Positions 18,706 through 26,927 of a stretch of 64,000 nt of DNA are shown here, piece after piece (the first letter of the stretch is position 1; the number at the start of each line of letters is the position of its first letter). Origin of the DNA: Pirellula sp. (GTDB lineage: Bacteria > Planctomycetota > Planctomycetia > Pirellulales > PNKZ01); the NCBI GenBank assembly GCA_013822735.1, contig PNKZ01000007.1, positions 124,001 through 188,000 of the forward strand, read 5' to 3'. Both the position numbers and the translations under genes were made by a program. The notes under the pieces are model-generated. The model made no database searches. It saw only the letters and a program-made list of their open reading frames with translations, and had not been told where the DNA came from.

Positions 18706-19768
18706 CGAGCACGTCGACCTGCTCAACCTCGATCTTGCATCGCTCGCGTTGCAGTTGAAGGCCTGGGGCATCGCAACCGCGCACGCCGGCCACCTTCGCC
18801 GATATCTCTACCGCGACGGCGTGCGCGATTTCGCCGCCATGCACGAACTGCCGCCGCGCGTACGTGCGCAGTTGGCCGAATCGGCGACCATCACCACTTT
18901 CGCGATCGAGCGAGAATCGCGCGCCGACGACGGTCTCACCCGCAAATACCTGCTTCGACTGCACGACGGCCGACAAATCGAAACCGTGCTCATGCGCACG
19001 GGCCGCCGCACGACGGTCTGCGTCAGCTCTCAGGCCGGCTGCCCGCTTGGCTGCGTCTTCTGTGCGACGGGCCAAGCCGGCTTCGATCGCAACCTCACGG
19101 CTGGAGAAATCGCCGGCCAAGCGCTATTCGCGCAACAGGTGCTCCGCGACGCCGGGGCAGTTCGCAACGACGGCGCTCCCGACCGCGTGAGCAATATCGT
19201 CGTCATGGGGATGGGAGAACCGCTCCTGAACTACGACGCCGTGATGACGGCGCTCGACAACCTATGCGATCCCGGCGGCCTCGCGATCGGCTTCAAGCAG
19301 GTGACCATCAGCACGGTGGGCGTGGTGCCCGGCATCTTTCGAATGGCGTCGGAGCGACGCCCCTATTCGCTCGCCGTCTCACTGCACGGCGCCACGCAGA
19401 CCGATCGCTTGCGGCTCTTGCCGGTCGCGCGTACCTGGTCGCTGGAAGAACTCATGGACGCCTGCCGCCGGTACGCGGCCGCGCTGCATCGCAAGATATT
19501 CTTCGAGTGGACGGTGATCGCCGGCGAAAACGACGGAGCGGAGCACGCTGCGGCGCTCGCCGAACTCTTGCATGGCATTCCGGCGCAGGTCAACCTGATT
19601 CCGCTCAACCCGACGACCGGTTACGCCGGTTCCACCGCCGCCGACTCGGCCGTCGCGACGTTCCGCGAGTTGCTGCAAGCGTCCGGAATCAAAGTCAGCA
19701 TTCGTCAACGCCGGGGAATCGAAATCGCCGCCGGTTGCGGACAGTTGGCCGCCTCGCCAAACGCCTAG
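18692..19768 (+). CDS. rlmN: RlmN-type 23S rRNA / tRNA adenine C2 methyltransferase
   Basis: The 358-residue product is a radical SAM enzyme with the cluster motif CPLGCVFC near residue 112 and the conserved GMGEPLLNYD and SVHG-like VSLHGAT. The second mechanistic Cys appears in the C-terminal IEIAAGCGQL, which argues for RlmN rather than an inactive homologue. RlmN methylates A2503 of 23S rRNA and A37 of some tRNAs. The ATG at 18692 has AAGG upstream and overlaps the end of the preceding gene. Its stop codon overlaps the stop of the convergent monooxygenase. Confidence 0.92.
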   Translation: MACGNEHVDLLNLDLASLALQLKAWGIATAHAGHLRRYLYRDGVRDFAAMHELPPRVRAQLAESATITTFAIERESRADDGLTRKYLLRLHDGRQIETVLMRTGRRTTVCVSSQAGCPLGCVFCATGQAGFDRNLTAGEIAGQALFAQQVLRDAGAVRNDGAPDRVSNIVVMGMGEPLLNYDAVMTALDNLCDPGGLAIGFKQVTISTVGVVPGIFRMASERRPYSLAVSLHGATQTDRLRLLPVARTWSLEELMDACRRYAAALHRKIFFEWTVIAGENDGAEHAAALAELLHGIPAQVNLIPLNPTTGYAGSTAADSAVATFRELLQASGIKVSIRQRRGIEIAAGCGQLAASPNA

Positions 19769-21012
19769 CGCGAGAAATCTTGATAGCGCACGCGGTGCGG
19801 ACCGAAGGCCATCATCTTGCCCGGGATGTCGCGCACGATCGGAACGTGCGACGCCAGTCGGGCCCACCACGGCATTTGAAACTTCTTGCCGGTCAGGCCG
19901 GGCTTCGCGATGTTCTCTTGGATCACGCGTTGCATACGTTGCACGAGTTTGACGGCGGGCTCGCGCAGTTTCTGCACCGCGGCCAGTTCCGGCTCCGTCG
20001 GAATGCCGCGCAAGAGCGGGCCGGTCAACAGATTGGCCGCCGCGATCGCATCCTGCACGGCCACATTGATCCCGACGCCGCCGACCGGCGACATGACGTG
20101 GGCCGCATCGCCGATCAAGAGCAGGCCCGGCTTATGCCAGCTCGGCACGCGACTCGATTCGACGTTGAGCACGGCACACTGCTTCCAATCTTGCAGCAGT
20201 TCGACCCGGTCGGCAAGCCAAGGCACGACCGTGCGCAGCCCGTCGTGCAAGGCTTCGATGCCCGCCTCACGCAACGCGGCGAAACTTCCCTTAAGTATCA
20301 CATACCCGATTTGCCACTCCTCGGCCCGATCGAGCAATACGGCGAACCGGCCGCCGCCGATATGGATCTCCGCATCATGCCGGCCGTCGCTCGCCTGCTT
20401 GGGCAAGCGGAACCACACGACGTCCATCGGCGGCGCACTACTGACCGGCTCGATTCCCGCCAAATGGCGCAGCTTCGAAAACCGTCCGTCGGCCGCAACC
20501 GTGAGCCCGGCTCGTAGCTCATGCCATTCGTTCCGTGAATCTCGATAGCGGACGCCGCGCACTACGCCCTGCTCCTCGACGAGTCGTTGCACATTCGCCT
20601 GCATCACGAGTTCAAACGTGTCGTAGGCTCGCGCCGCGTCGACCAAGACTTCGAGCAATTTCTCCTGCGGCAGCGTCGCCACATAGGGAAACTTCGTCGG
20701 CAGCCGGCTCAGATCGGCCATCGTCACCGCGCCGTCGGGCGTGATGACGCGCATCGAAGTGAGCTTGCCGTGCGGCATCTCGAGCACGCGTTCGGCCAAG
20801 CCCAATTGATCGAGCAGTTCGAGCGTCGAAGGATGAATCGTATCGCCGCGAAAGTCACGATTGAAATCGGCGTGCGATTCCAAGAGCGTCACCTTCACGC
20901 CGGCCCGCGCCAGCAACAAGGCAAGCACGGCGCCCGCCGGACCGGCGCCCACGACAATGCAGCCGGTTTCCACGACGGAAACAACGACTTCGGACGGAGC
21001 GGACTCGTCCAT
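19765..21012 (-). CDS. FAD-dependent monooxygenase / hydroxylase-like protein
   Basis: The 415-residue flavoprotein has the N-terminal dinucleotide motif VVGAGPAGAVLALLLARAG, the DG motif VAADGRFSKLR near residue 165 and the second FAD motif GDAAHVMSPVGGVGIN near residue 295, the three marks of the PHBH/UbiH class A monooxygenases. A substrate cannot be assigned. The start MDESAPSEV lies just before the motif with AGGGA upstream; the longer frame to 21132 is rejected. The gene overlaps the rlmN stop by four bases tail to tail. Confidence 0.85.
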   Translation of the reverse strand: MDESAPSEVVVSVVETGCIVVGAGPAGAVLALLLARAGVKVTLLESHADFNRDFRGDTIHPSTLELLDQLGLAERVLEMPHGKLTSMRVITPDGAVTMADLSRLPTKFPYVATLPQEKLLEVLVDAARAYDTFELVMQANVQRLVEEQGVVRGVRYRDSRNEWHELRAGLTVAADGRFSKLRHLAGIEPVSSAPPMDVVWFRLPKQASDGRHDAEIHIGGGRFAVLLDRAEEWQIGYVILKGSFAALREAGIEALHDGLRTVVPWLADRVELLQDWKQCAVLNVESSRVPSWHKPGLLLIGDAAHVMSPVGGVGINVAVQDAIAAANLLTGPLLRGIPTEPELAAVQKLREPAVKLVQRMQRVIQENIAKPGLTGKKFQMPWWARLASHVPIVRDIPGKMMAFGPHRVRYQDFSR

Positions 21013-21050
21013 GGCTTTCCCTGCCGTGTTGCGATTGTATGGTTCGAAAG

Positions 21051-22265
21051 CTAATGGCCGCGCCGGATTTCCGACGGTTGGTAGCGAACTTCGATGCGGC
21101 AGACTCGCTTCGTGCGGCAGATGATTTCCCAAGTCTCGGGATTCACCCGCTCGGGAACGTCCATCCGATGGATATCGACCGACGCGTGAAAGCCGCGCTC
21201 GGAAAAGACGTCGATCATGATGCGCAGCGCCAGCGGATCGTCGAACAATTCGTCTTCCGTATTGATCTGCGCATGGCCCGAGATGGAATGGGCGCGAATG
21301 ATGGGCATCATCTTCTCTTCGATGAACTTCACAACGCGCTGGAAGAGGGGCTTGGCGTCCTCTTCATAACGTTCCAGGCGCTCGACAAGCTCTTGCCGCG
21401 CGTGAAGCGTCAGCTGGCTGGCGACCGGAATGTTGCGAATGAGCTCGAAGGTTTCCTGGTTGAGTTCGAGCGTACTTTGGTACGTGAACTCGCGGAGGAT
21501 GTTCTGCTGAACCTCTTTGAGGTTCCCTTCGGCATCGATGAAGTGGAAGTGAAATAACCGCTGCAACGATTGTAGGGCGTCGAACGTCGTTTCTTTAAAA
21601 GTGCGGTAGCGATTGCGGCACAGATCAGGATCAAGATCGGTGACGCGCACTTCCACCGGCTTGCCGATTCCCGATTCCGCAACCTCGCGATTGTGGTCCT
21701 GCTTTTCCTTACCGCGCTTGATTTGCCGCAACACGCTGACTTCTTCGCTGACGAACAACAGCGCGATGCGGAACATCGGCTTGCGAAAATAATGGGCCAG
21801 CGGCGTCGACCGATACTCGCTGTGGAGTTCCAACATCGCGTGATAAAACATCTTCAAGCATTCGACCTGCACGGTCGTGCGCGGGAAGCCGTCGACGATG
21901 ACCCCGTCGTGGTATTTCTGCTTGAGCAGTTCTTCAAGCAGCAGGCCGATCACTTCGCGATCGCCGACCATCTTGCCTTGGTTCTTGATTTCGACCGCTT
22001 GCGGCGTGGTCAGCAAATCGCTGATGACGATCGGCGGCGCCGTGATGCCGCGCGTATCGGCGATAAACGGCGTATTAGTCCCCTTACCGGCGCCGGGCGC
22101 GCCCCCAAGCCAAATAAACTCTCGCGGGAAGCGGAGATTGTCGCGGCCGTGGCCCTCTAAGATGTCGGCCCAAACGGCCGAGAAAATCAGCTGGGCGTCT
22201 TTGATTTCGAGATCGGCGGCCGAAGTACGGGCCTTGGGTGCGGGATTGTCGGCGGGTGCGTCCAT
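21051..22265 (-). CDS. Adenylate-kinase-like nucleoside monophosphate kinase with long C-terminal extension
   Basis: The 404-residue product contains the P-loop GAPGAGKGT at residues 55-63, and the NMP-kinase motif DGFPRTTVQVECL near residue 130, as in adenylate kinase. Ordinary adenylate kinases have about 215 residues. Here some 50 residues precede the P-loop and about 170 follow the core, from LFHFHFIDAEGN onward, including LTLHARQELVERLERYEED and SISGHAQINTEDELFD. No known domain is recognised in the extension. The start at 22265 was chosen because upstream sequence is intergenic and antisense to lpxA. It is not evident whether this is the housekeeping kinase. Confidence 0.8.
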   Translation of the reverse strand: MDAPADNPAPKARTSAADLEIKDAQLIFSAVWADILEGHGRDNLRFPREFIWLGGAPGAGKGTNTPFIADTRGITAPPIVISDLLTTPQAVEIKNQGKMVGDREVIGLLLEELLKQKYHDGVIVDGFPRTTVQVECLKMFYHAMLELHSEYRSTPLAHYFRKPMFRIALLFVSEEVSVLRQIKRGKEKQDHNREVAESGIGKPVEVRVTDLDPDLCRNRYRTFKETTFDALQSLQRLFHFHFIDAEGNLKEVQQNILREFTYQSTLELNQETFELIRNIPVASQLTLHARQELVERLERYEEDAKPLFQRVVKFIEEKMMPIIRAHSISGHAQINTEDELFDDPLALRIMIDVFSERGFHASVDIHRMDVPERVNPETWEIICRTKRVCRIEVRYQPSEIRRGH

Positions 22266-22414
22266 GAAGCTTTGCGAGCGAGAGGCAGTTGCTGGGTAAG
22301 GGAGCCGCACAAATCGCGCGGCAGGCCGACCGTCCGGCACTATGATCGGATTCCGGTCGCCATGTGTCAAACCGCCTGTAATCGGCGGAGCAACGGTGCC
22401 GGAGGGGGAACGAA

Positions 22415-22445
22415 ACGGCCCGACGAGCGATACTCGTCGGGCCGT
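22415..22445 (-). terminator. Terminator downstream of lpxA
   Basis: A perfect 13-bp stem (22415-22427 with 22433-22445) has a 5-base loop and is followed on the minus strand by TTTCGTT. It lies 33 bases past the lpxA stop. Confidence 0.75.
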
Positions 22446-22477
22446 GGAAATGTGCGTGGCACGCGGAGCAAAGGCAA

Positions 22478-23338
22478 TTAACCTGCCTTGGAGCGTCGCG
22501 TCGCGTCGGAAGCATCTTCCGGTTCGTCGGTCACGGTGAGCTTGATCGTGGCGCCCGGCGGCAATCGCCGTTCGGCGACGATGCCTCGTTTCGTGCCCGA
22601 GAGAAATCGGTGAAATTCGGCGGCAGGCCCGGCCGAAAATTCGGCGGCGAGATGCTCCAACACTTCGCGCCAGGAATATCCGCTGCGATAAATCGTGCGG
22701 TAGGCGGCTTTGAGTTGGACCATGTCTTGCGAAGTCATGCCGCCGCGGCGCAGGCCGACGGTGTTCAAGCCGACGACGTAGGTGCTCACGCCGTCGATGG
22801 TGACGTAAGGCGGAACGTCTTTGATGACGCGCGCCGTACCGCCGACCATACACTGCCGACCGATGCGGCAGAACTGGTGCACGGCGACGCCGCCGGAGAT
22901 GAACGCCCGATCGTCGACCGTGACGTGGCCGCCGAGCATCGTATTGTTGGCGATGATCACGTTGTTGCCGACGATACAATCGTGGGCCACGTGCGCATTG
23001 ACCATGAAGAAGTTATTGTCGCCGACGACGGTTGCCGTGCCGGCATGCATGCTGCGTTGTAGTGTCGTATATTCGCGGAAGGTGTTTCCGGAGCCGACCT
23101 TCAAGCCGCCGTCGAACGTGCGGGCTTGGATGTGCTGCGGCAAGGCGCCAAGCACGGATGATTCAGAAATACGGTTGTCGTTGCCCAGAGTAACGCCGCG
23201 CCGAATTACGACGTGGCTATCGAGAACGCACCGATCACCCAACACGACGTCCTGCTCAATAACGCAGAACGGACCGACCTCGCACTCCTGACCCAGACGG
23301 GCCGAGGGATGGACGACGGCAAGGGGATGGATACCCAC
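22478..23338 (-). CDS. lpxA: Acyl-ACP--UDP-N-acetylglucosamine O-acyltransferase LpxA
   Basis: A 286-residue left-handed parallel beta-helix protein with hexapeptide repeats throughout residues 1-190 (for example GIHPLAVVHPSARLG, GDNNFFMVNAHVAHDC, GNNVIIANNTMLGGHV). The catalytic His lies in NAHVAHDC, and ISGGVAVHQFCRIG matches the LpxA C-terminal signature. It catalyses the first step of lipid A synthesis, evidence for an LPS outer membrane. The GTG at 23338 gives the family's xIHPLAVVHP start and has AAGGA upstream. The extra C-terminal 30 residues are charged and of unknown value. Confidence 0.93.
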   Translation of the reverse strand: MGIHPLAVVHPSARLGQECEVGPFCVIEQDVVLGDRCVLDSHVVIRRGVTLGNDNRISESSVLGALPQHIQARTFDGGLKVGSGNTFREYTTLQRSMHAGTATVVGDNNFFMVNAHVAHDCIVGNNVIIANNTMLGGHVTVDDRAFISGGVAVHQFCRIGRQCMVGGTARVIKDVPPYVTIDGVSTYVVGLNTVGLRRGGMTSQDMVQLKAAYRTIYRSGYSWREVLEHLAAEFSAGPAAEFHRFLSGTKRGIVAERRLPPGATIKLTVTDEPEDASDATRRSKAG

Positions 23339-23643
23339 GTGCACTTCCTTGTGCTTGGGAATGTTCCGGCACCGACACGGCAGTTTCTCACCACAAGAGA
23401 CGCCGGCCGGTGCGGCAAAATGCACAGGCGTGCTTGCGCCGCCTGAACACTACCGCTGCCAAGATTGGGTTATCGGTCGCGAGAACAGTACCGTCGCAAC
23501 CTGTTTTGACGCAAGGTGAAAATTTACGGATCGTTGCGTCGAGCCGGCCCCTAACACGGCGGACTCGCCGGCGATAAAATAACCCGAACGCCCGGATACC
23601 GCGCCGGAACCCGTTGCTTGCCCCCTTCGCCAAGGACCCGACC

Positions 23644-23967
23644 GTGCCTACGAACGCCGAAATTTACGATGCCGCCCAAAAGCTCAAAGACGAAGGCAAA
23701 CTTGAAGAGGCCGTGGCGAAGTTGCAAGAACTGCTAGCAGCGTCGCCGAACTATGCCCTGGCCCACTCCGCGCTCTCGGTTTACCTGGGGCGGCTGGGGC
23801 GACATCCGGAAGCGGTCGTGCACGCACGCAAAGTTTGCGAACTTGAACCGAACGATATGCGGAGCTTCGTCTCGATGAGCATGGTCTGCGTGAAAGCCGG
23901 CATGATCGAAGAAGCCGAATATGCCAAGGCCCGGGCCGCTACGCTGCAGATGCAGAGCCGGCAGTAG
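23644..23967 (+). CDS. Small tetratricopeptide-repeat protein
   Basis: A 107-residue protein made of about two and a half TPR units: AEIYDAAQKLKDEGKLEEAV, PNYALAHSALSVYLGRLGRHPEAV and PNDMRSFVSMSMVCVKAGMIEEA, with the canonical Gly/Ala/Pro spacing. There is no signal peptide, so it is a cytoplasmic interaction adaptor. The GTG at 23644 has AAGGA 8 bases upstream. Its partner is unknown. It converges with the RAD55-like ATPase gene, with six bases between the stops. Confidence 0.82.
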   Translation: MPTNAEIYDAAQKLKDEGKLEEAVAKLQELLAASPNYALAHSALSVYLGRLGRHPEAVVHARKVCELEPNDMRSFVSMSMVCVKAGMIEEAEYAKARAATLQMQSRQ

Positions 23968-23973
23968 TCGCAT

Positions 23974-24882
23974 TCAAAGCATCCGGACGCCGCGGTCGTC
24001 GATTGCATACGGCCGAATCTCGTCGCTGCAAGCACTGCCGCGATGCTTGGCTACGTGCAAGGCGCGGCCGATGCGACCGTCGGGCGAAGGCACTTTGCCG
24101 AGGAAGATGATCGTGTTGGCGTTGGCGAGGATGTCGCCTTCATCGAGCGGTCTTTCGAGGAGTTGGTGCAACATCGTTTCGGCCGAGGTGTAGAGCAGCA
24201 TGCAGCCGATCGACTTCGGATCGTATTGCACGCGCGCGATCTCCGCTTCACGGGCTCGATAGTGCTCGCGGAACAAATCGCGGGCGACCCACTCGGGATC
24301 TTTCCGTAGGATCTGCTGGTAAACGTATTCGAAGAGTTCCAGCTGAATCGACTCGCGCTTTCGATCGAGCGGTTCGATGCCGTCGACGACCGTGCGGCGA
24401 CAACCGCGAGCGAAGTTGCCGTAGAAAAAGCCGATCGCGGTGCCGAGTTTGCGCGCGAGCGCGGCTTGCCACTCTTGATACTCTTCAAAACTCAGATCGC
24501 CGCGAGCGACGCGTTTGCCGGTGTAGCGGAAAATGTTGAGGTAGTCGCCGTAGGATTGCTCGGCCGCAAAGAAGTCGACGAGGTCGGGCGAGGCTTCGGG
24601 ATCGGCATGTTGGAGCGTGCGACCGAACATACGCGTCGCGTAGTCGTTATGGTTTTGCGGATCGCCGCGCGACGTCATGTCGAAGATGATGCCGGGATGC
24701 GATTCTTGGCTGCGCCCGGCCTCGGCATATTGCAGGCCGAGTTGCGTTTTACCGATGCCGGTCGCGCCCACGACGACGGTAAGCGTGCCGGGAAGCAGTC
24801 CGCCGCCGAGCATTTCATCGAGACCTTCCACACCTGTGGATTGACGCGATAGGACTTGAGACGCGGGCGAAGCGGAAATCAT
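23974..24882 (-). CDS. RecA-superfamily (RAD55/KaiC-like) ATPase
   Basis: The 302-residue product has the KaiC/RAD55 opening TGVEGLDEMLGGGLLPGTL and Walker A GATGIGKT near residue 39. The hydrophobic strand RTVVDGIEPL is a Walker B candidate. Unlike KaiC it has a single ATPase domain, and a middle helical insertion (EWVARDLFREHYRAREAE). The family is thought to act in signalling or regulation; the function here is unknown, and no KaiA, KaiB or histidine kinase gene is adjacent. Confidence 0.78.
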   Translation of the reverse strand: MISASPASQVLSRQSTGVEGLDEMLGGGLLPGTLTVVVGATGIGKTQLGLQYAEAGRSQESHPGIIFDMTSRGDPQNHNDYATRMFGRTLQHADPEASPDLVDFFAAEQSYGDYLNIFRYTGKRVARGDLSFEEYQEWQAALARKLGTAIGFFYGNFARGCRRTVVDGIEPLDRKRESIQLELFEYVYQQILRKDPEWVARDLFREHYRAREAEIARVQYDPKSIGCMLLYTSAETMLHQLLERPLDEGDILANANTIIFLGKVPSPDGRIGRALHVAKHRGSACSDEIRPYAIDDRGVRML

Positions 24883-24949
24883 GCGGACAATCTCTCAGAG
24901 GTGCTCGGCGGTCCGAAATGACGGGAAACGAAACAGGCCGGGTTGGACG

Positions 24950-26059
24950 TCAGTACGTGATCCGACGATCACGGGCGACGACCTGCCAAGTGCCGTCGAC
25001 TCGGCCGTTGCGAACCGTATAGGCCTCGCGATGCAGGGCCACGGTCGGGCAGATGTGATTGGGCACCCCATAGACCACGTCGCCGACGGAATAGTTCGCG
25101 GCGGCGGGAGTTTCGATAGTGAGATGCTCTTCCCACTGGCCGAGCACGGTGACGTCGGGGATATCAAGCAATTGGATGCGCAGCGTCGGGTTGTCGGGCG
25201 ACACCGACTTGTATCCCAGGTCGAGGCAAAGGCGGTTTGCGCCAGGCTTACTCACGACGCGGCCCATGAGCAGCGCGGCGAACTCGTACTGCAGATCAGG
25301 AAACTTCACGGCGTAGCTAATGTCGAAGAATACGCAGGTGCCCGGGCTGCAATCGCGGTCTTCATGCAGTGCGTGCACGGGAAAGGAGGGCGTGCCGCCG
25401 CAGATCGGTCGCTTCATCGGGACGCCGGCCGCGTGAATGCGCCGAGCCAAAGCGCTCACCGCCGCGAACGCATCTTCTCCTTTGGCAATTCGCTCGCCGA
25501 GGGCCTGTTCGCGAACGTGTCCGTCGTAGACGTGCAACCCGCCGGGCGTAGTGCCGGGCAACTCTTGAAGACGGCGATAGAGTTCGACGGCTCGCTCGTC
25601 CGGCGCGATTCCGGAGCGGTGCTGGCCGACGTCGAGATCGAGCCAAACTTCGATTTTGCGTCCGGCTTGCGCGAAGGCCGTGGAGAGTTGGAGGATGTTG
25701 CCTTCATCGTCGGCCAGCACGGAAAAATGAACGGCCGGAAATGCCGCCGCGAGCCGGAGCAGGCGATCGACGTTCGGACCTACCTGTGGAAAGCTCAGCA
25801 GGATGTCTTGGGCCCCGGCGGCCGCGCACATCTCCGCTTCGGCGATCGTGGCGGCTTTGAACTTACCGATGCCGGCCGCGAGCTTCATTCGCACGACTTC
25901 GGCCATCTTGTGAGTTTTCACGTGAGGCCGGAGCCGCTCCGTGCCGCCGGCCGCGGCGATCATTCTCGCGATATTCCGCTCGACCCTGTCGGGATATACC
26001 AGCAACGCCGGCGACGGTACTTCGGCATGGTTCTCGACGGCGTACCAAGGCTGCGACAT
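24950..26059 (-). CDS. PLP-dependent D-threonine aldolase / D-serine dehydratase-like protein
   Basis: A 369-residue enzyme of the fold-type III PLP family. The PLP Lys lies in LRPHVKTHKMAEV near residue 45. The C-terminal domain has PNHICPTV, the His and Cys that bind the metal in D-threonine aldolase and eukaryotic-type D-serine dehydratase. Likely reaction is cleavage or deamination of a D-3-hydroxy amino acid; substrate unknown. GGGAA precedes the ATG at 26059. It may recycle peptidoglycan-derived or environmental D-amino acids. Confidence 0.83.
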   Translation of the reverse strand: MSQPWYAVENHAEVPSPALLVYPDRVERNIARMIAAAGGTERLRPHVKTHKMAEVVRMKLAAGIGKFKAATIAEAEMCAAAGAQDILLSFPQVGPNVDRLLRLAAAFPAVHFSVLADDEGNILQLSTAFAQAGRKIEVWLDLDVGQHRSGIAPDERAVELYRRLQELPGTTPGGLHVYDGHVREQALGERIAKGEDAFAAVSALARRIHAAGVPMKRPICGGTPSFPVHALHEDRDCSPGTCVFFDISYAVKFPDLQYEFAALLMGRVVSKPGANRLCLDLGYKSVSPDNPTLRIQLLDIPDVTVLGQWEEHLTIETPAAANYSVGDVVYGVPNHICPTVALHREAYTVRNGRVDGTWQVVARDRRITY

Positions 26060-26248
26060 TATGCAATTTCCCGCGGAATCAGATGCTTGCCGGCCGGCAA
26101 CAACGCCTGCGGCGCGCGCTGCAAGCAGCGCGAGATGAAACAATCGTAAAGGAGCCCCCGCTTTCCCGCAAAGCTTCGGCGCGATTTTGCCGATTATTAC
26201 GACTGCGAAGTTTACGCAGACTTTTCCGCGCGAATGAGGACTTCAAGC

Positions 26249-26800
26249 ATGTCGGTTCGCCCCCTGCACGTTGCGACCTTGTTCGCTTTCGTCGCCTTGC
26301 ACCACGTTTTCGCGATCGGTGCGGCGGAGACCGCTTACCCAGGAACGCCCCACTCTGCGACGCGCACTAACTTACGGGCAGCGAAGCAGCTGCCCAACGC
26401 CAAGCTTCCGGCGCTCGGAGCCGCCACGAGTGTTGCACGAATTGACGAGGCCTATCCGGCGACTAACGCGCCCGGCCGAATTCGCGCGCAACAGCCGGCC
26501 ACGAACAATAACACGGTTTCGCGTGTTCGACCGGCCGCCGTTCCGACGTCGACCGCGCTGGCCGTGGTTACCGCTTCGGAGCCGCGCTCGGCCGCGCCGG
26601 CCATGAAACCGTTTGTTGATTCGCGAGTCATGGCTGCCTCGTATTCTGCTCCGATTCAACCGCCGGTGCTTGCCGCACCGGCGCGATTCGAGTCCGCCGC
26701 CAATTCTGAAAACCCGCTGCGGGATGCAGGTCCGGCAAGCGTCTATTCAAATTCGACTTCGCGAAGCGCTTCGCAGAGTGCTACTAACCCGTTGCGGTAA
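26249..26800 (+). CDS. Exported low-complexity protein with C-terminal NPLR motifs
   Basis: A 183-residue protein with a signal peptide (MSVRPLHVATLFAFVALHHVF) and then Ala/Pro/Ser/Thr-rich sequence lacking obvious folded domains. The tail has two related motifs, SENPLR near residue 157 and the terminal ATNPLR. The Met at 26249 has GAGGA 7 bases upstream; a Met five codons earlier is possible. I recall short NPLR tails in exported planctomycete proteins, with unknown meaning. Gene reality is supported by the signal peptide, the ribosome-binding site and a following terminator. Confidence 0.55.
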   Translation: MSVRPLHVATLFAFVALHHVFAIGAAETAYPGTPHSATRTNLRAAKQLPNAKLPALGAATSVARIDEAYPATNAPGRIRAQQPATNNNTVSRVRPAAVPTSTALAVVTASEPRSAAPAMKPFVDSRVMAASYSAPIQPPVLAAPARFESAANSENPLRDAGPASVYSNSTSRSASQSATNPLR

Positions 26801-26860
26801 TCGAGCGTATTGCCGTGCATCACGCCTGTGATCGTCGGCGTACGATCACCAATGCAAAGA

Positions 26861-26892
26861 AAGAGCCCGACCGATTTCTCGGCCGGGCTCTT
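26861..26892. terminator. Bidirectional terminator between convergent genes
   Basis: Arms 26861-26873 and 26880-26892 pair with a single mismatch around a 6-base loop, flanked by A- and T-rich bases. It serves the secreted protein gene (plus) and the prepilin gene (minus). Confidence 0.75.
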
Positions 26893-26927
26893 GCGATGAT
26901 CGCACGACACAACCAGTAGATAAAATC

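Noticed and set aside
22266-22979. N-terminal extension of the adenylate-kinase-like frame to 22979
   Set aside because: It would overlap lpxA in antisense and the added residues are Arg/His rich. The ATG at 22265 gives a sensible start.
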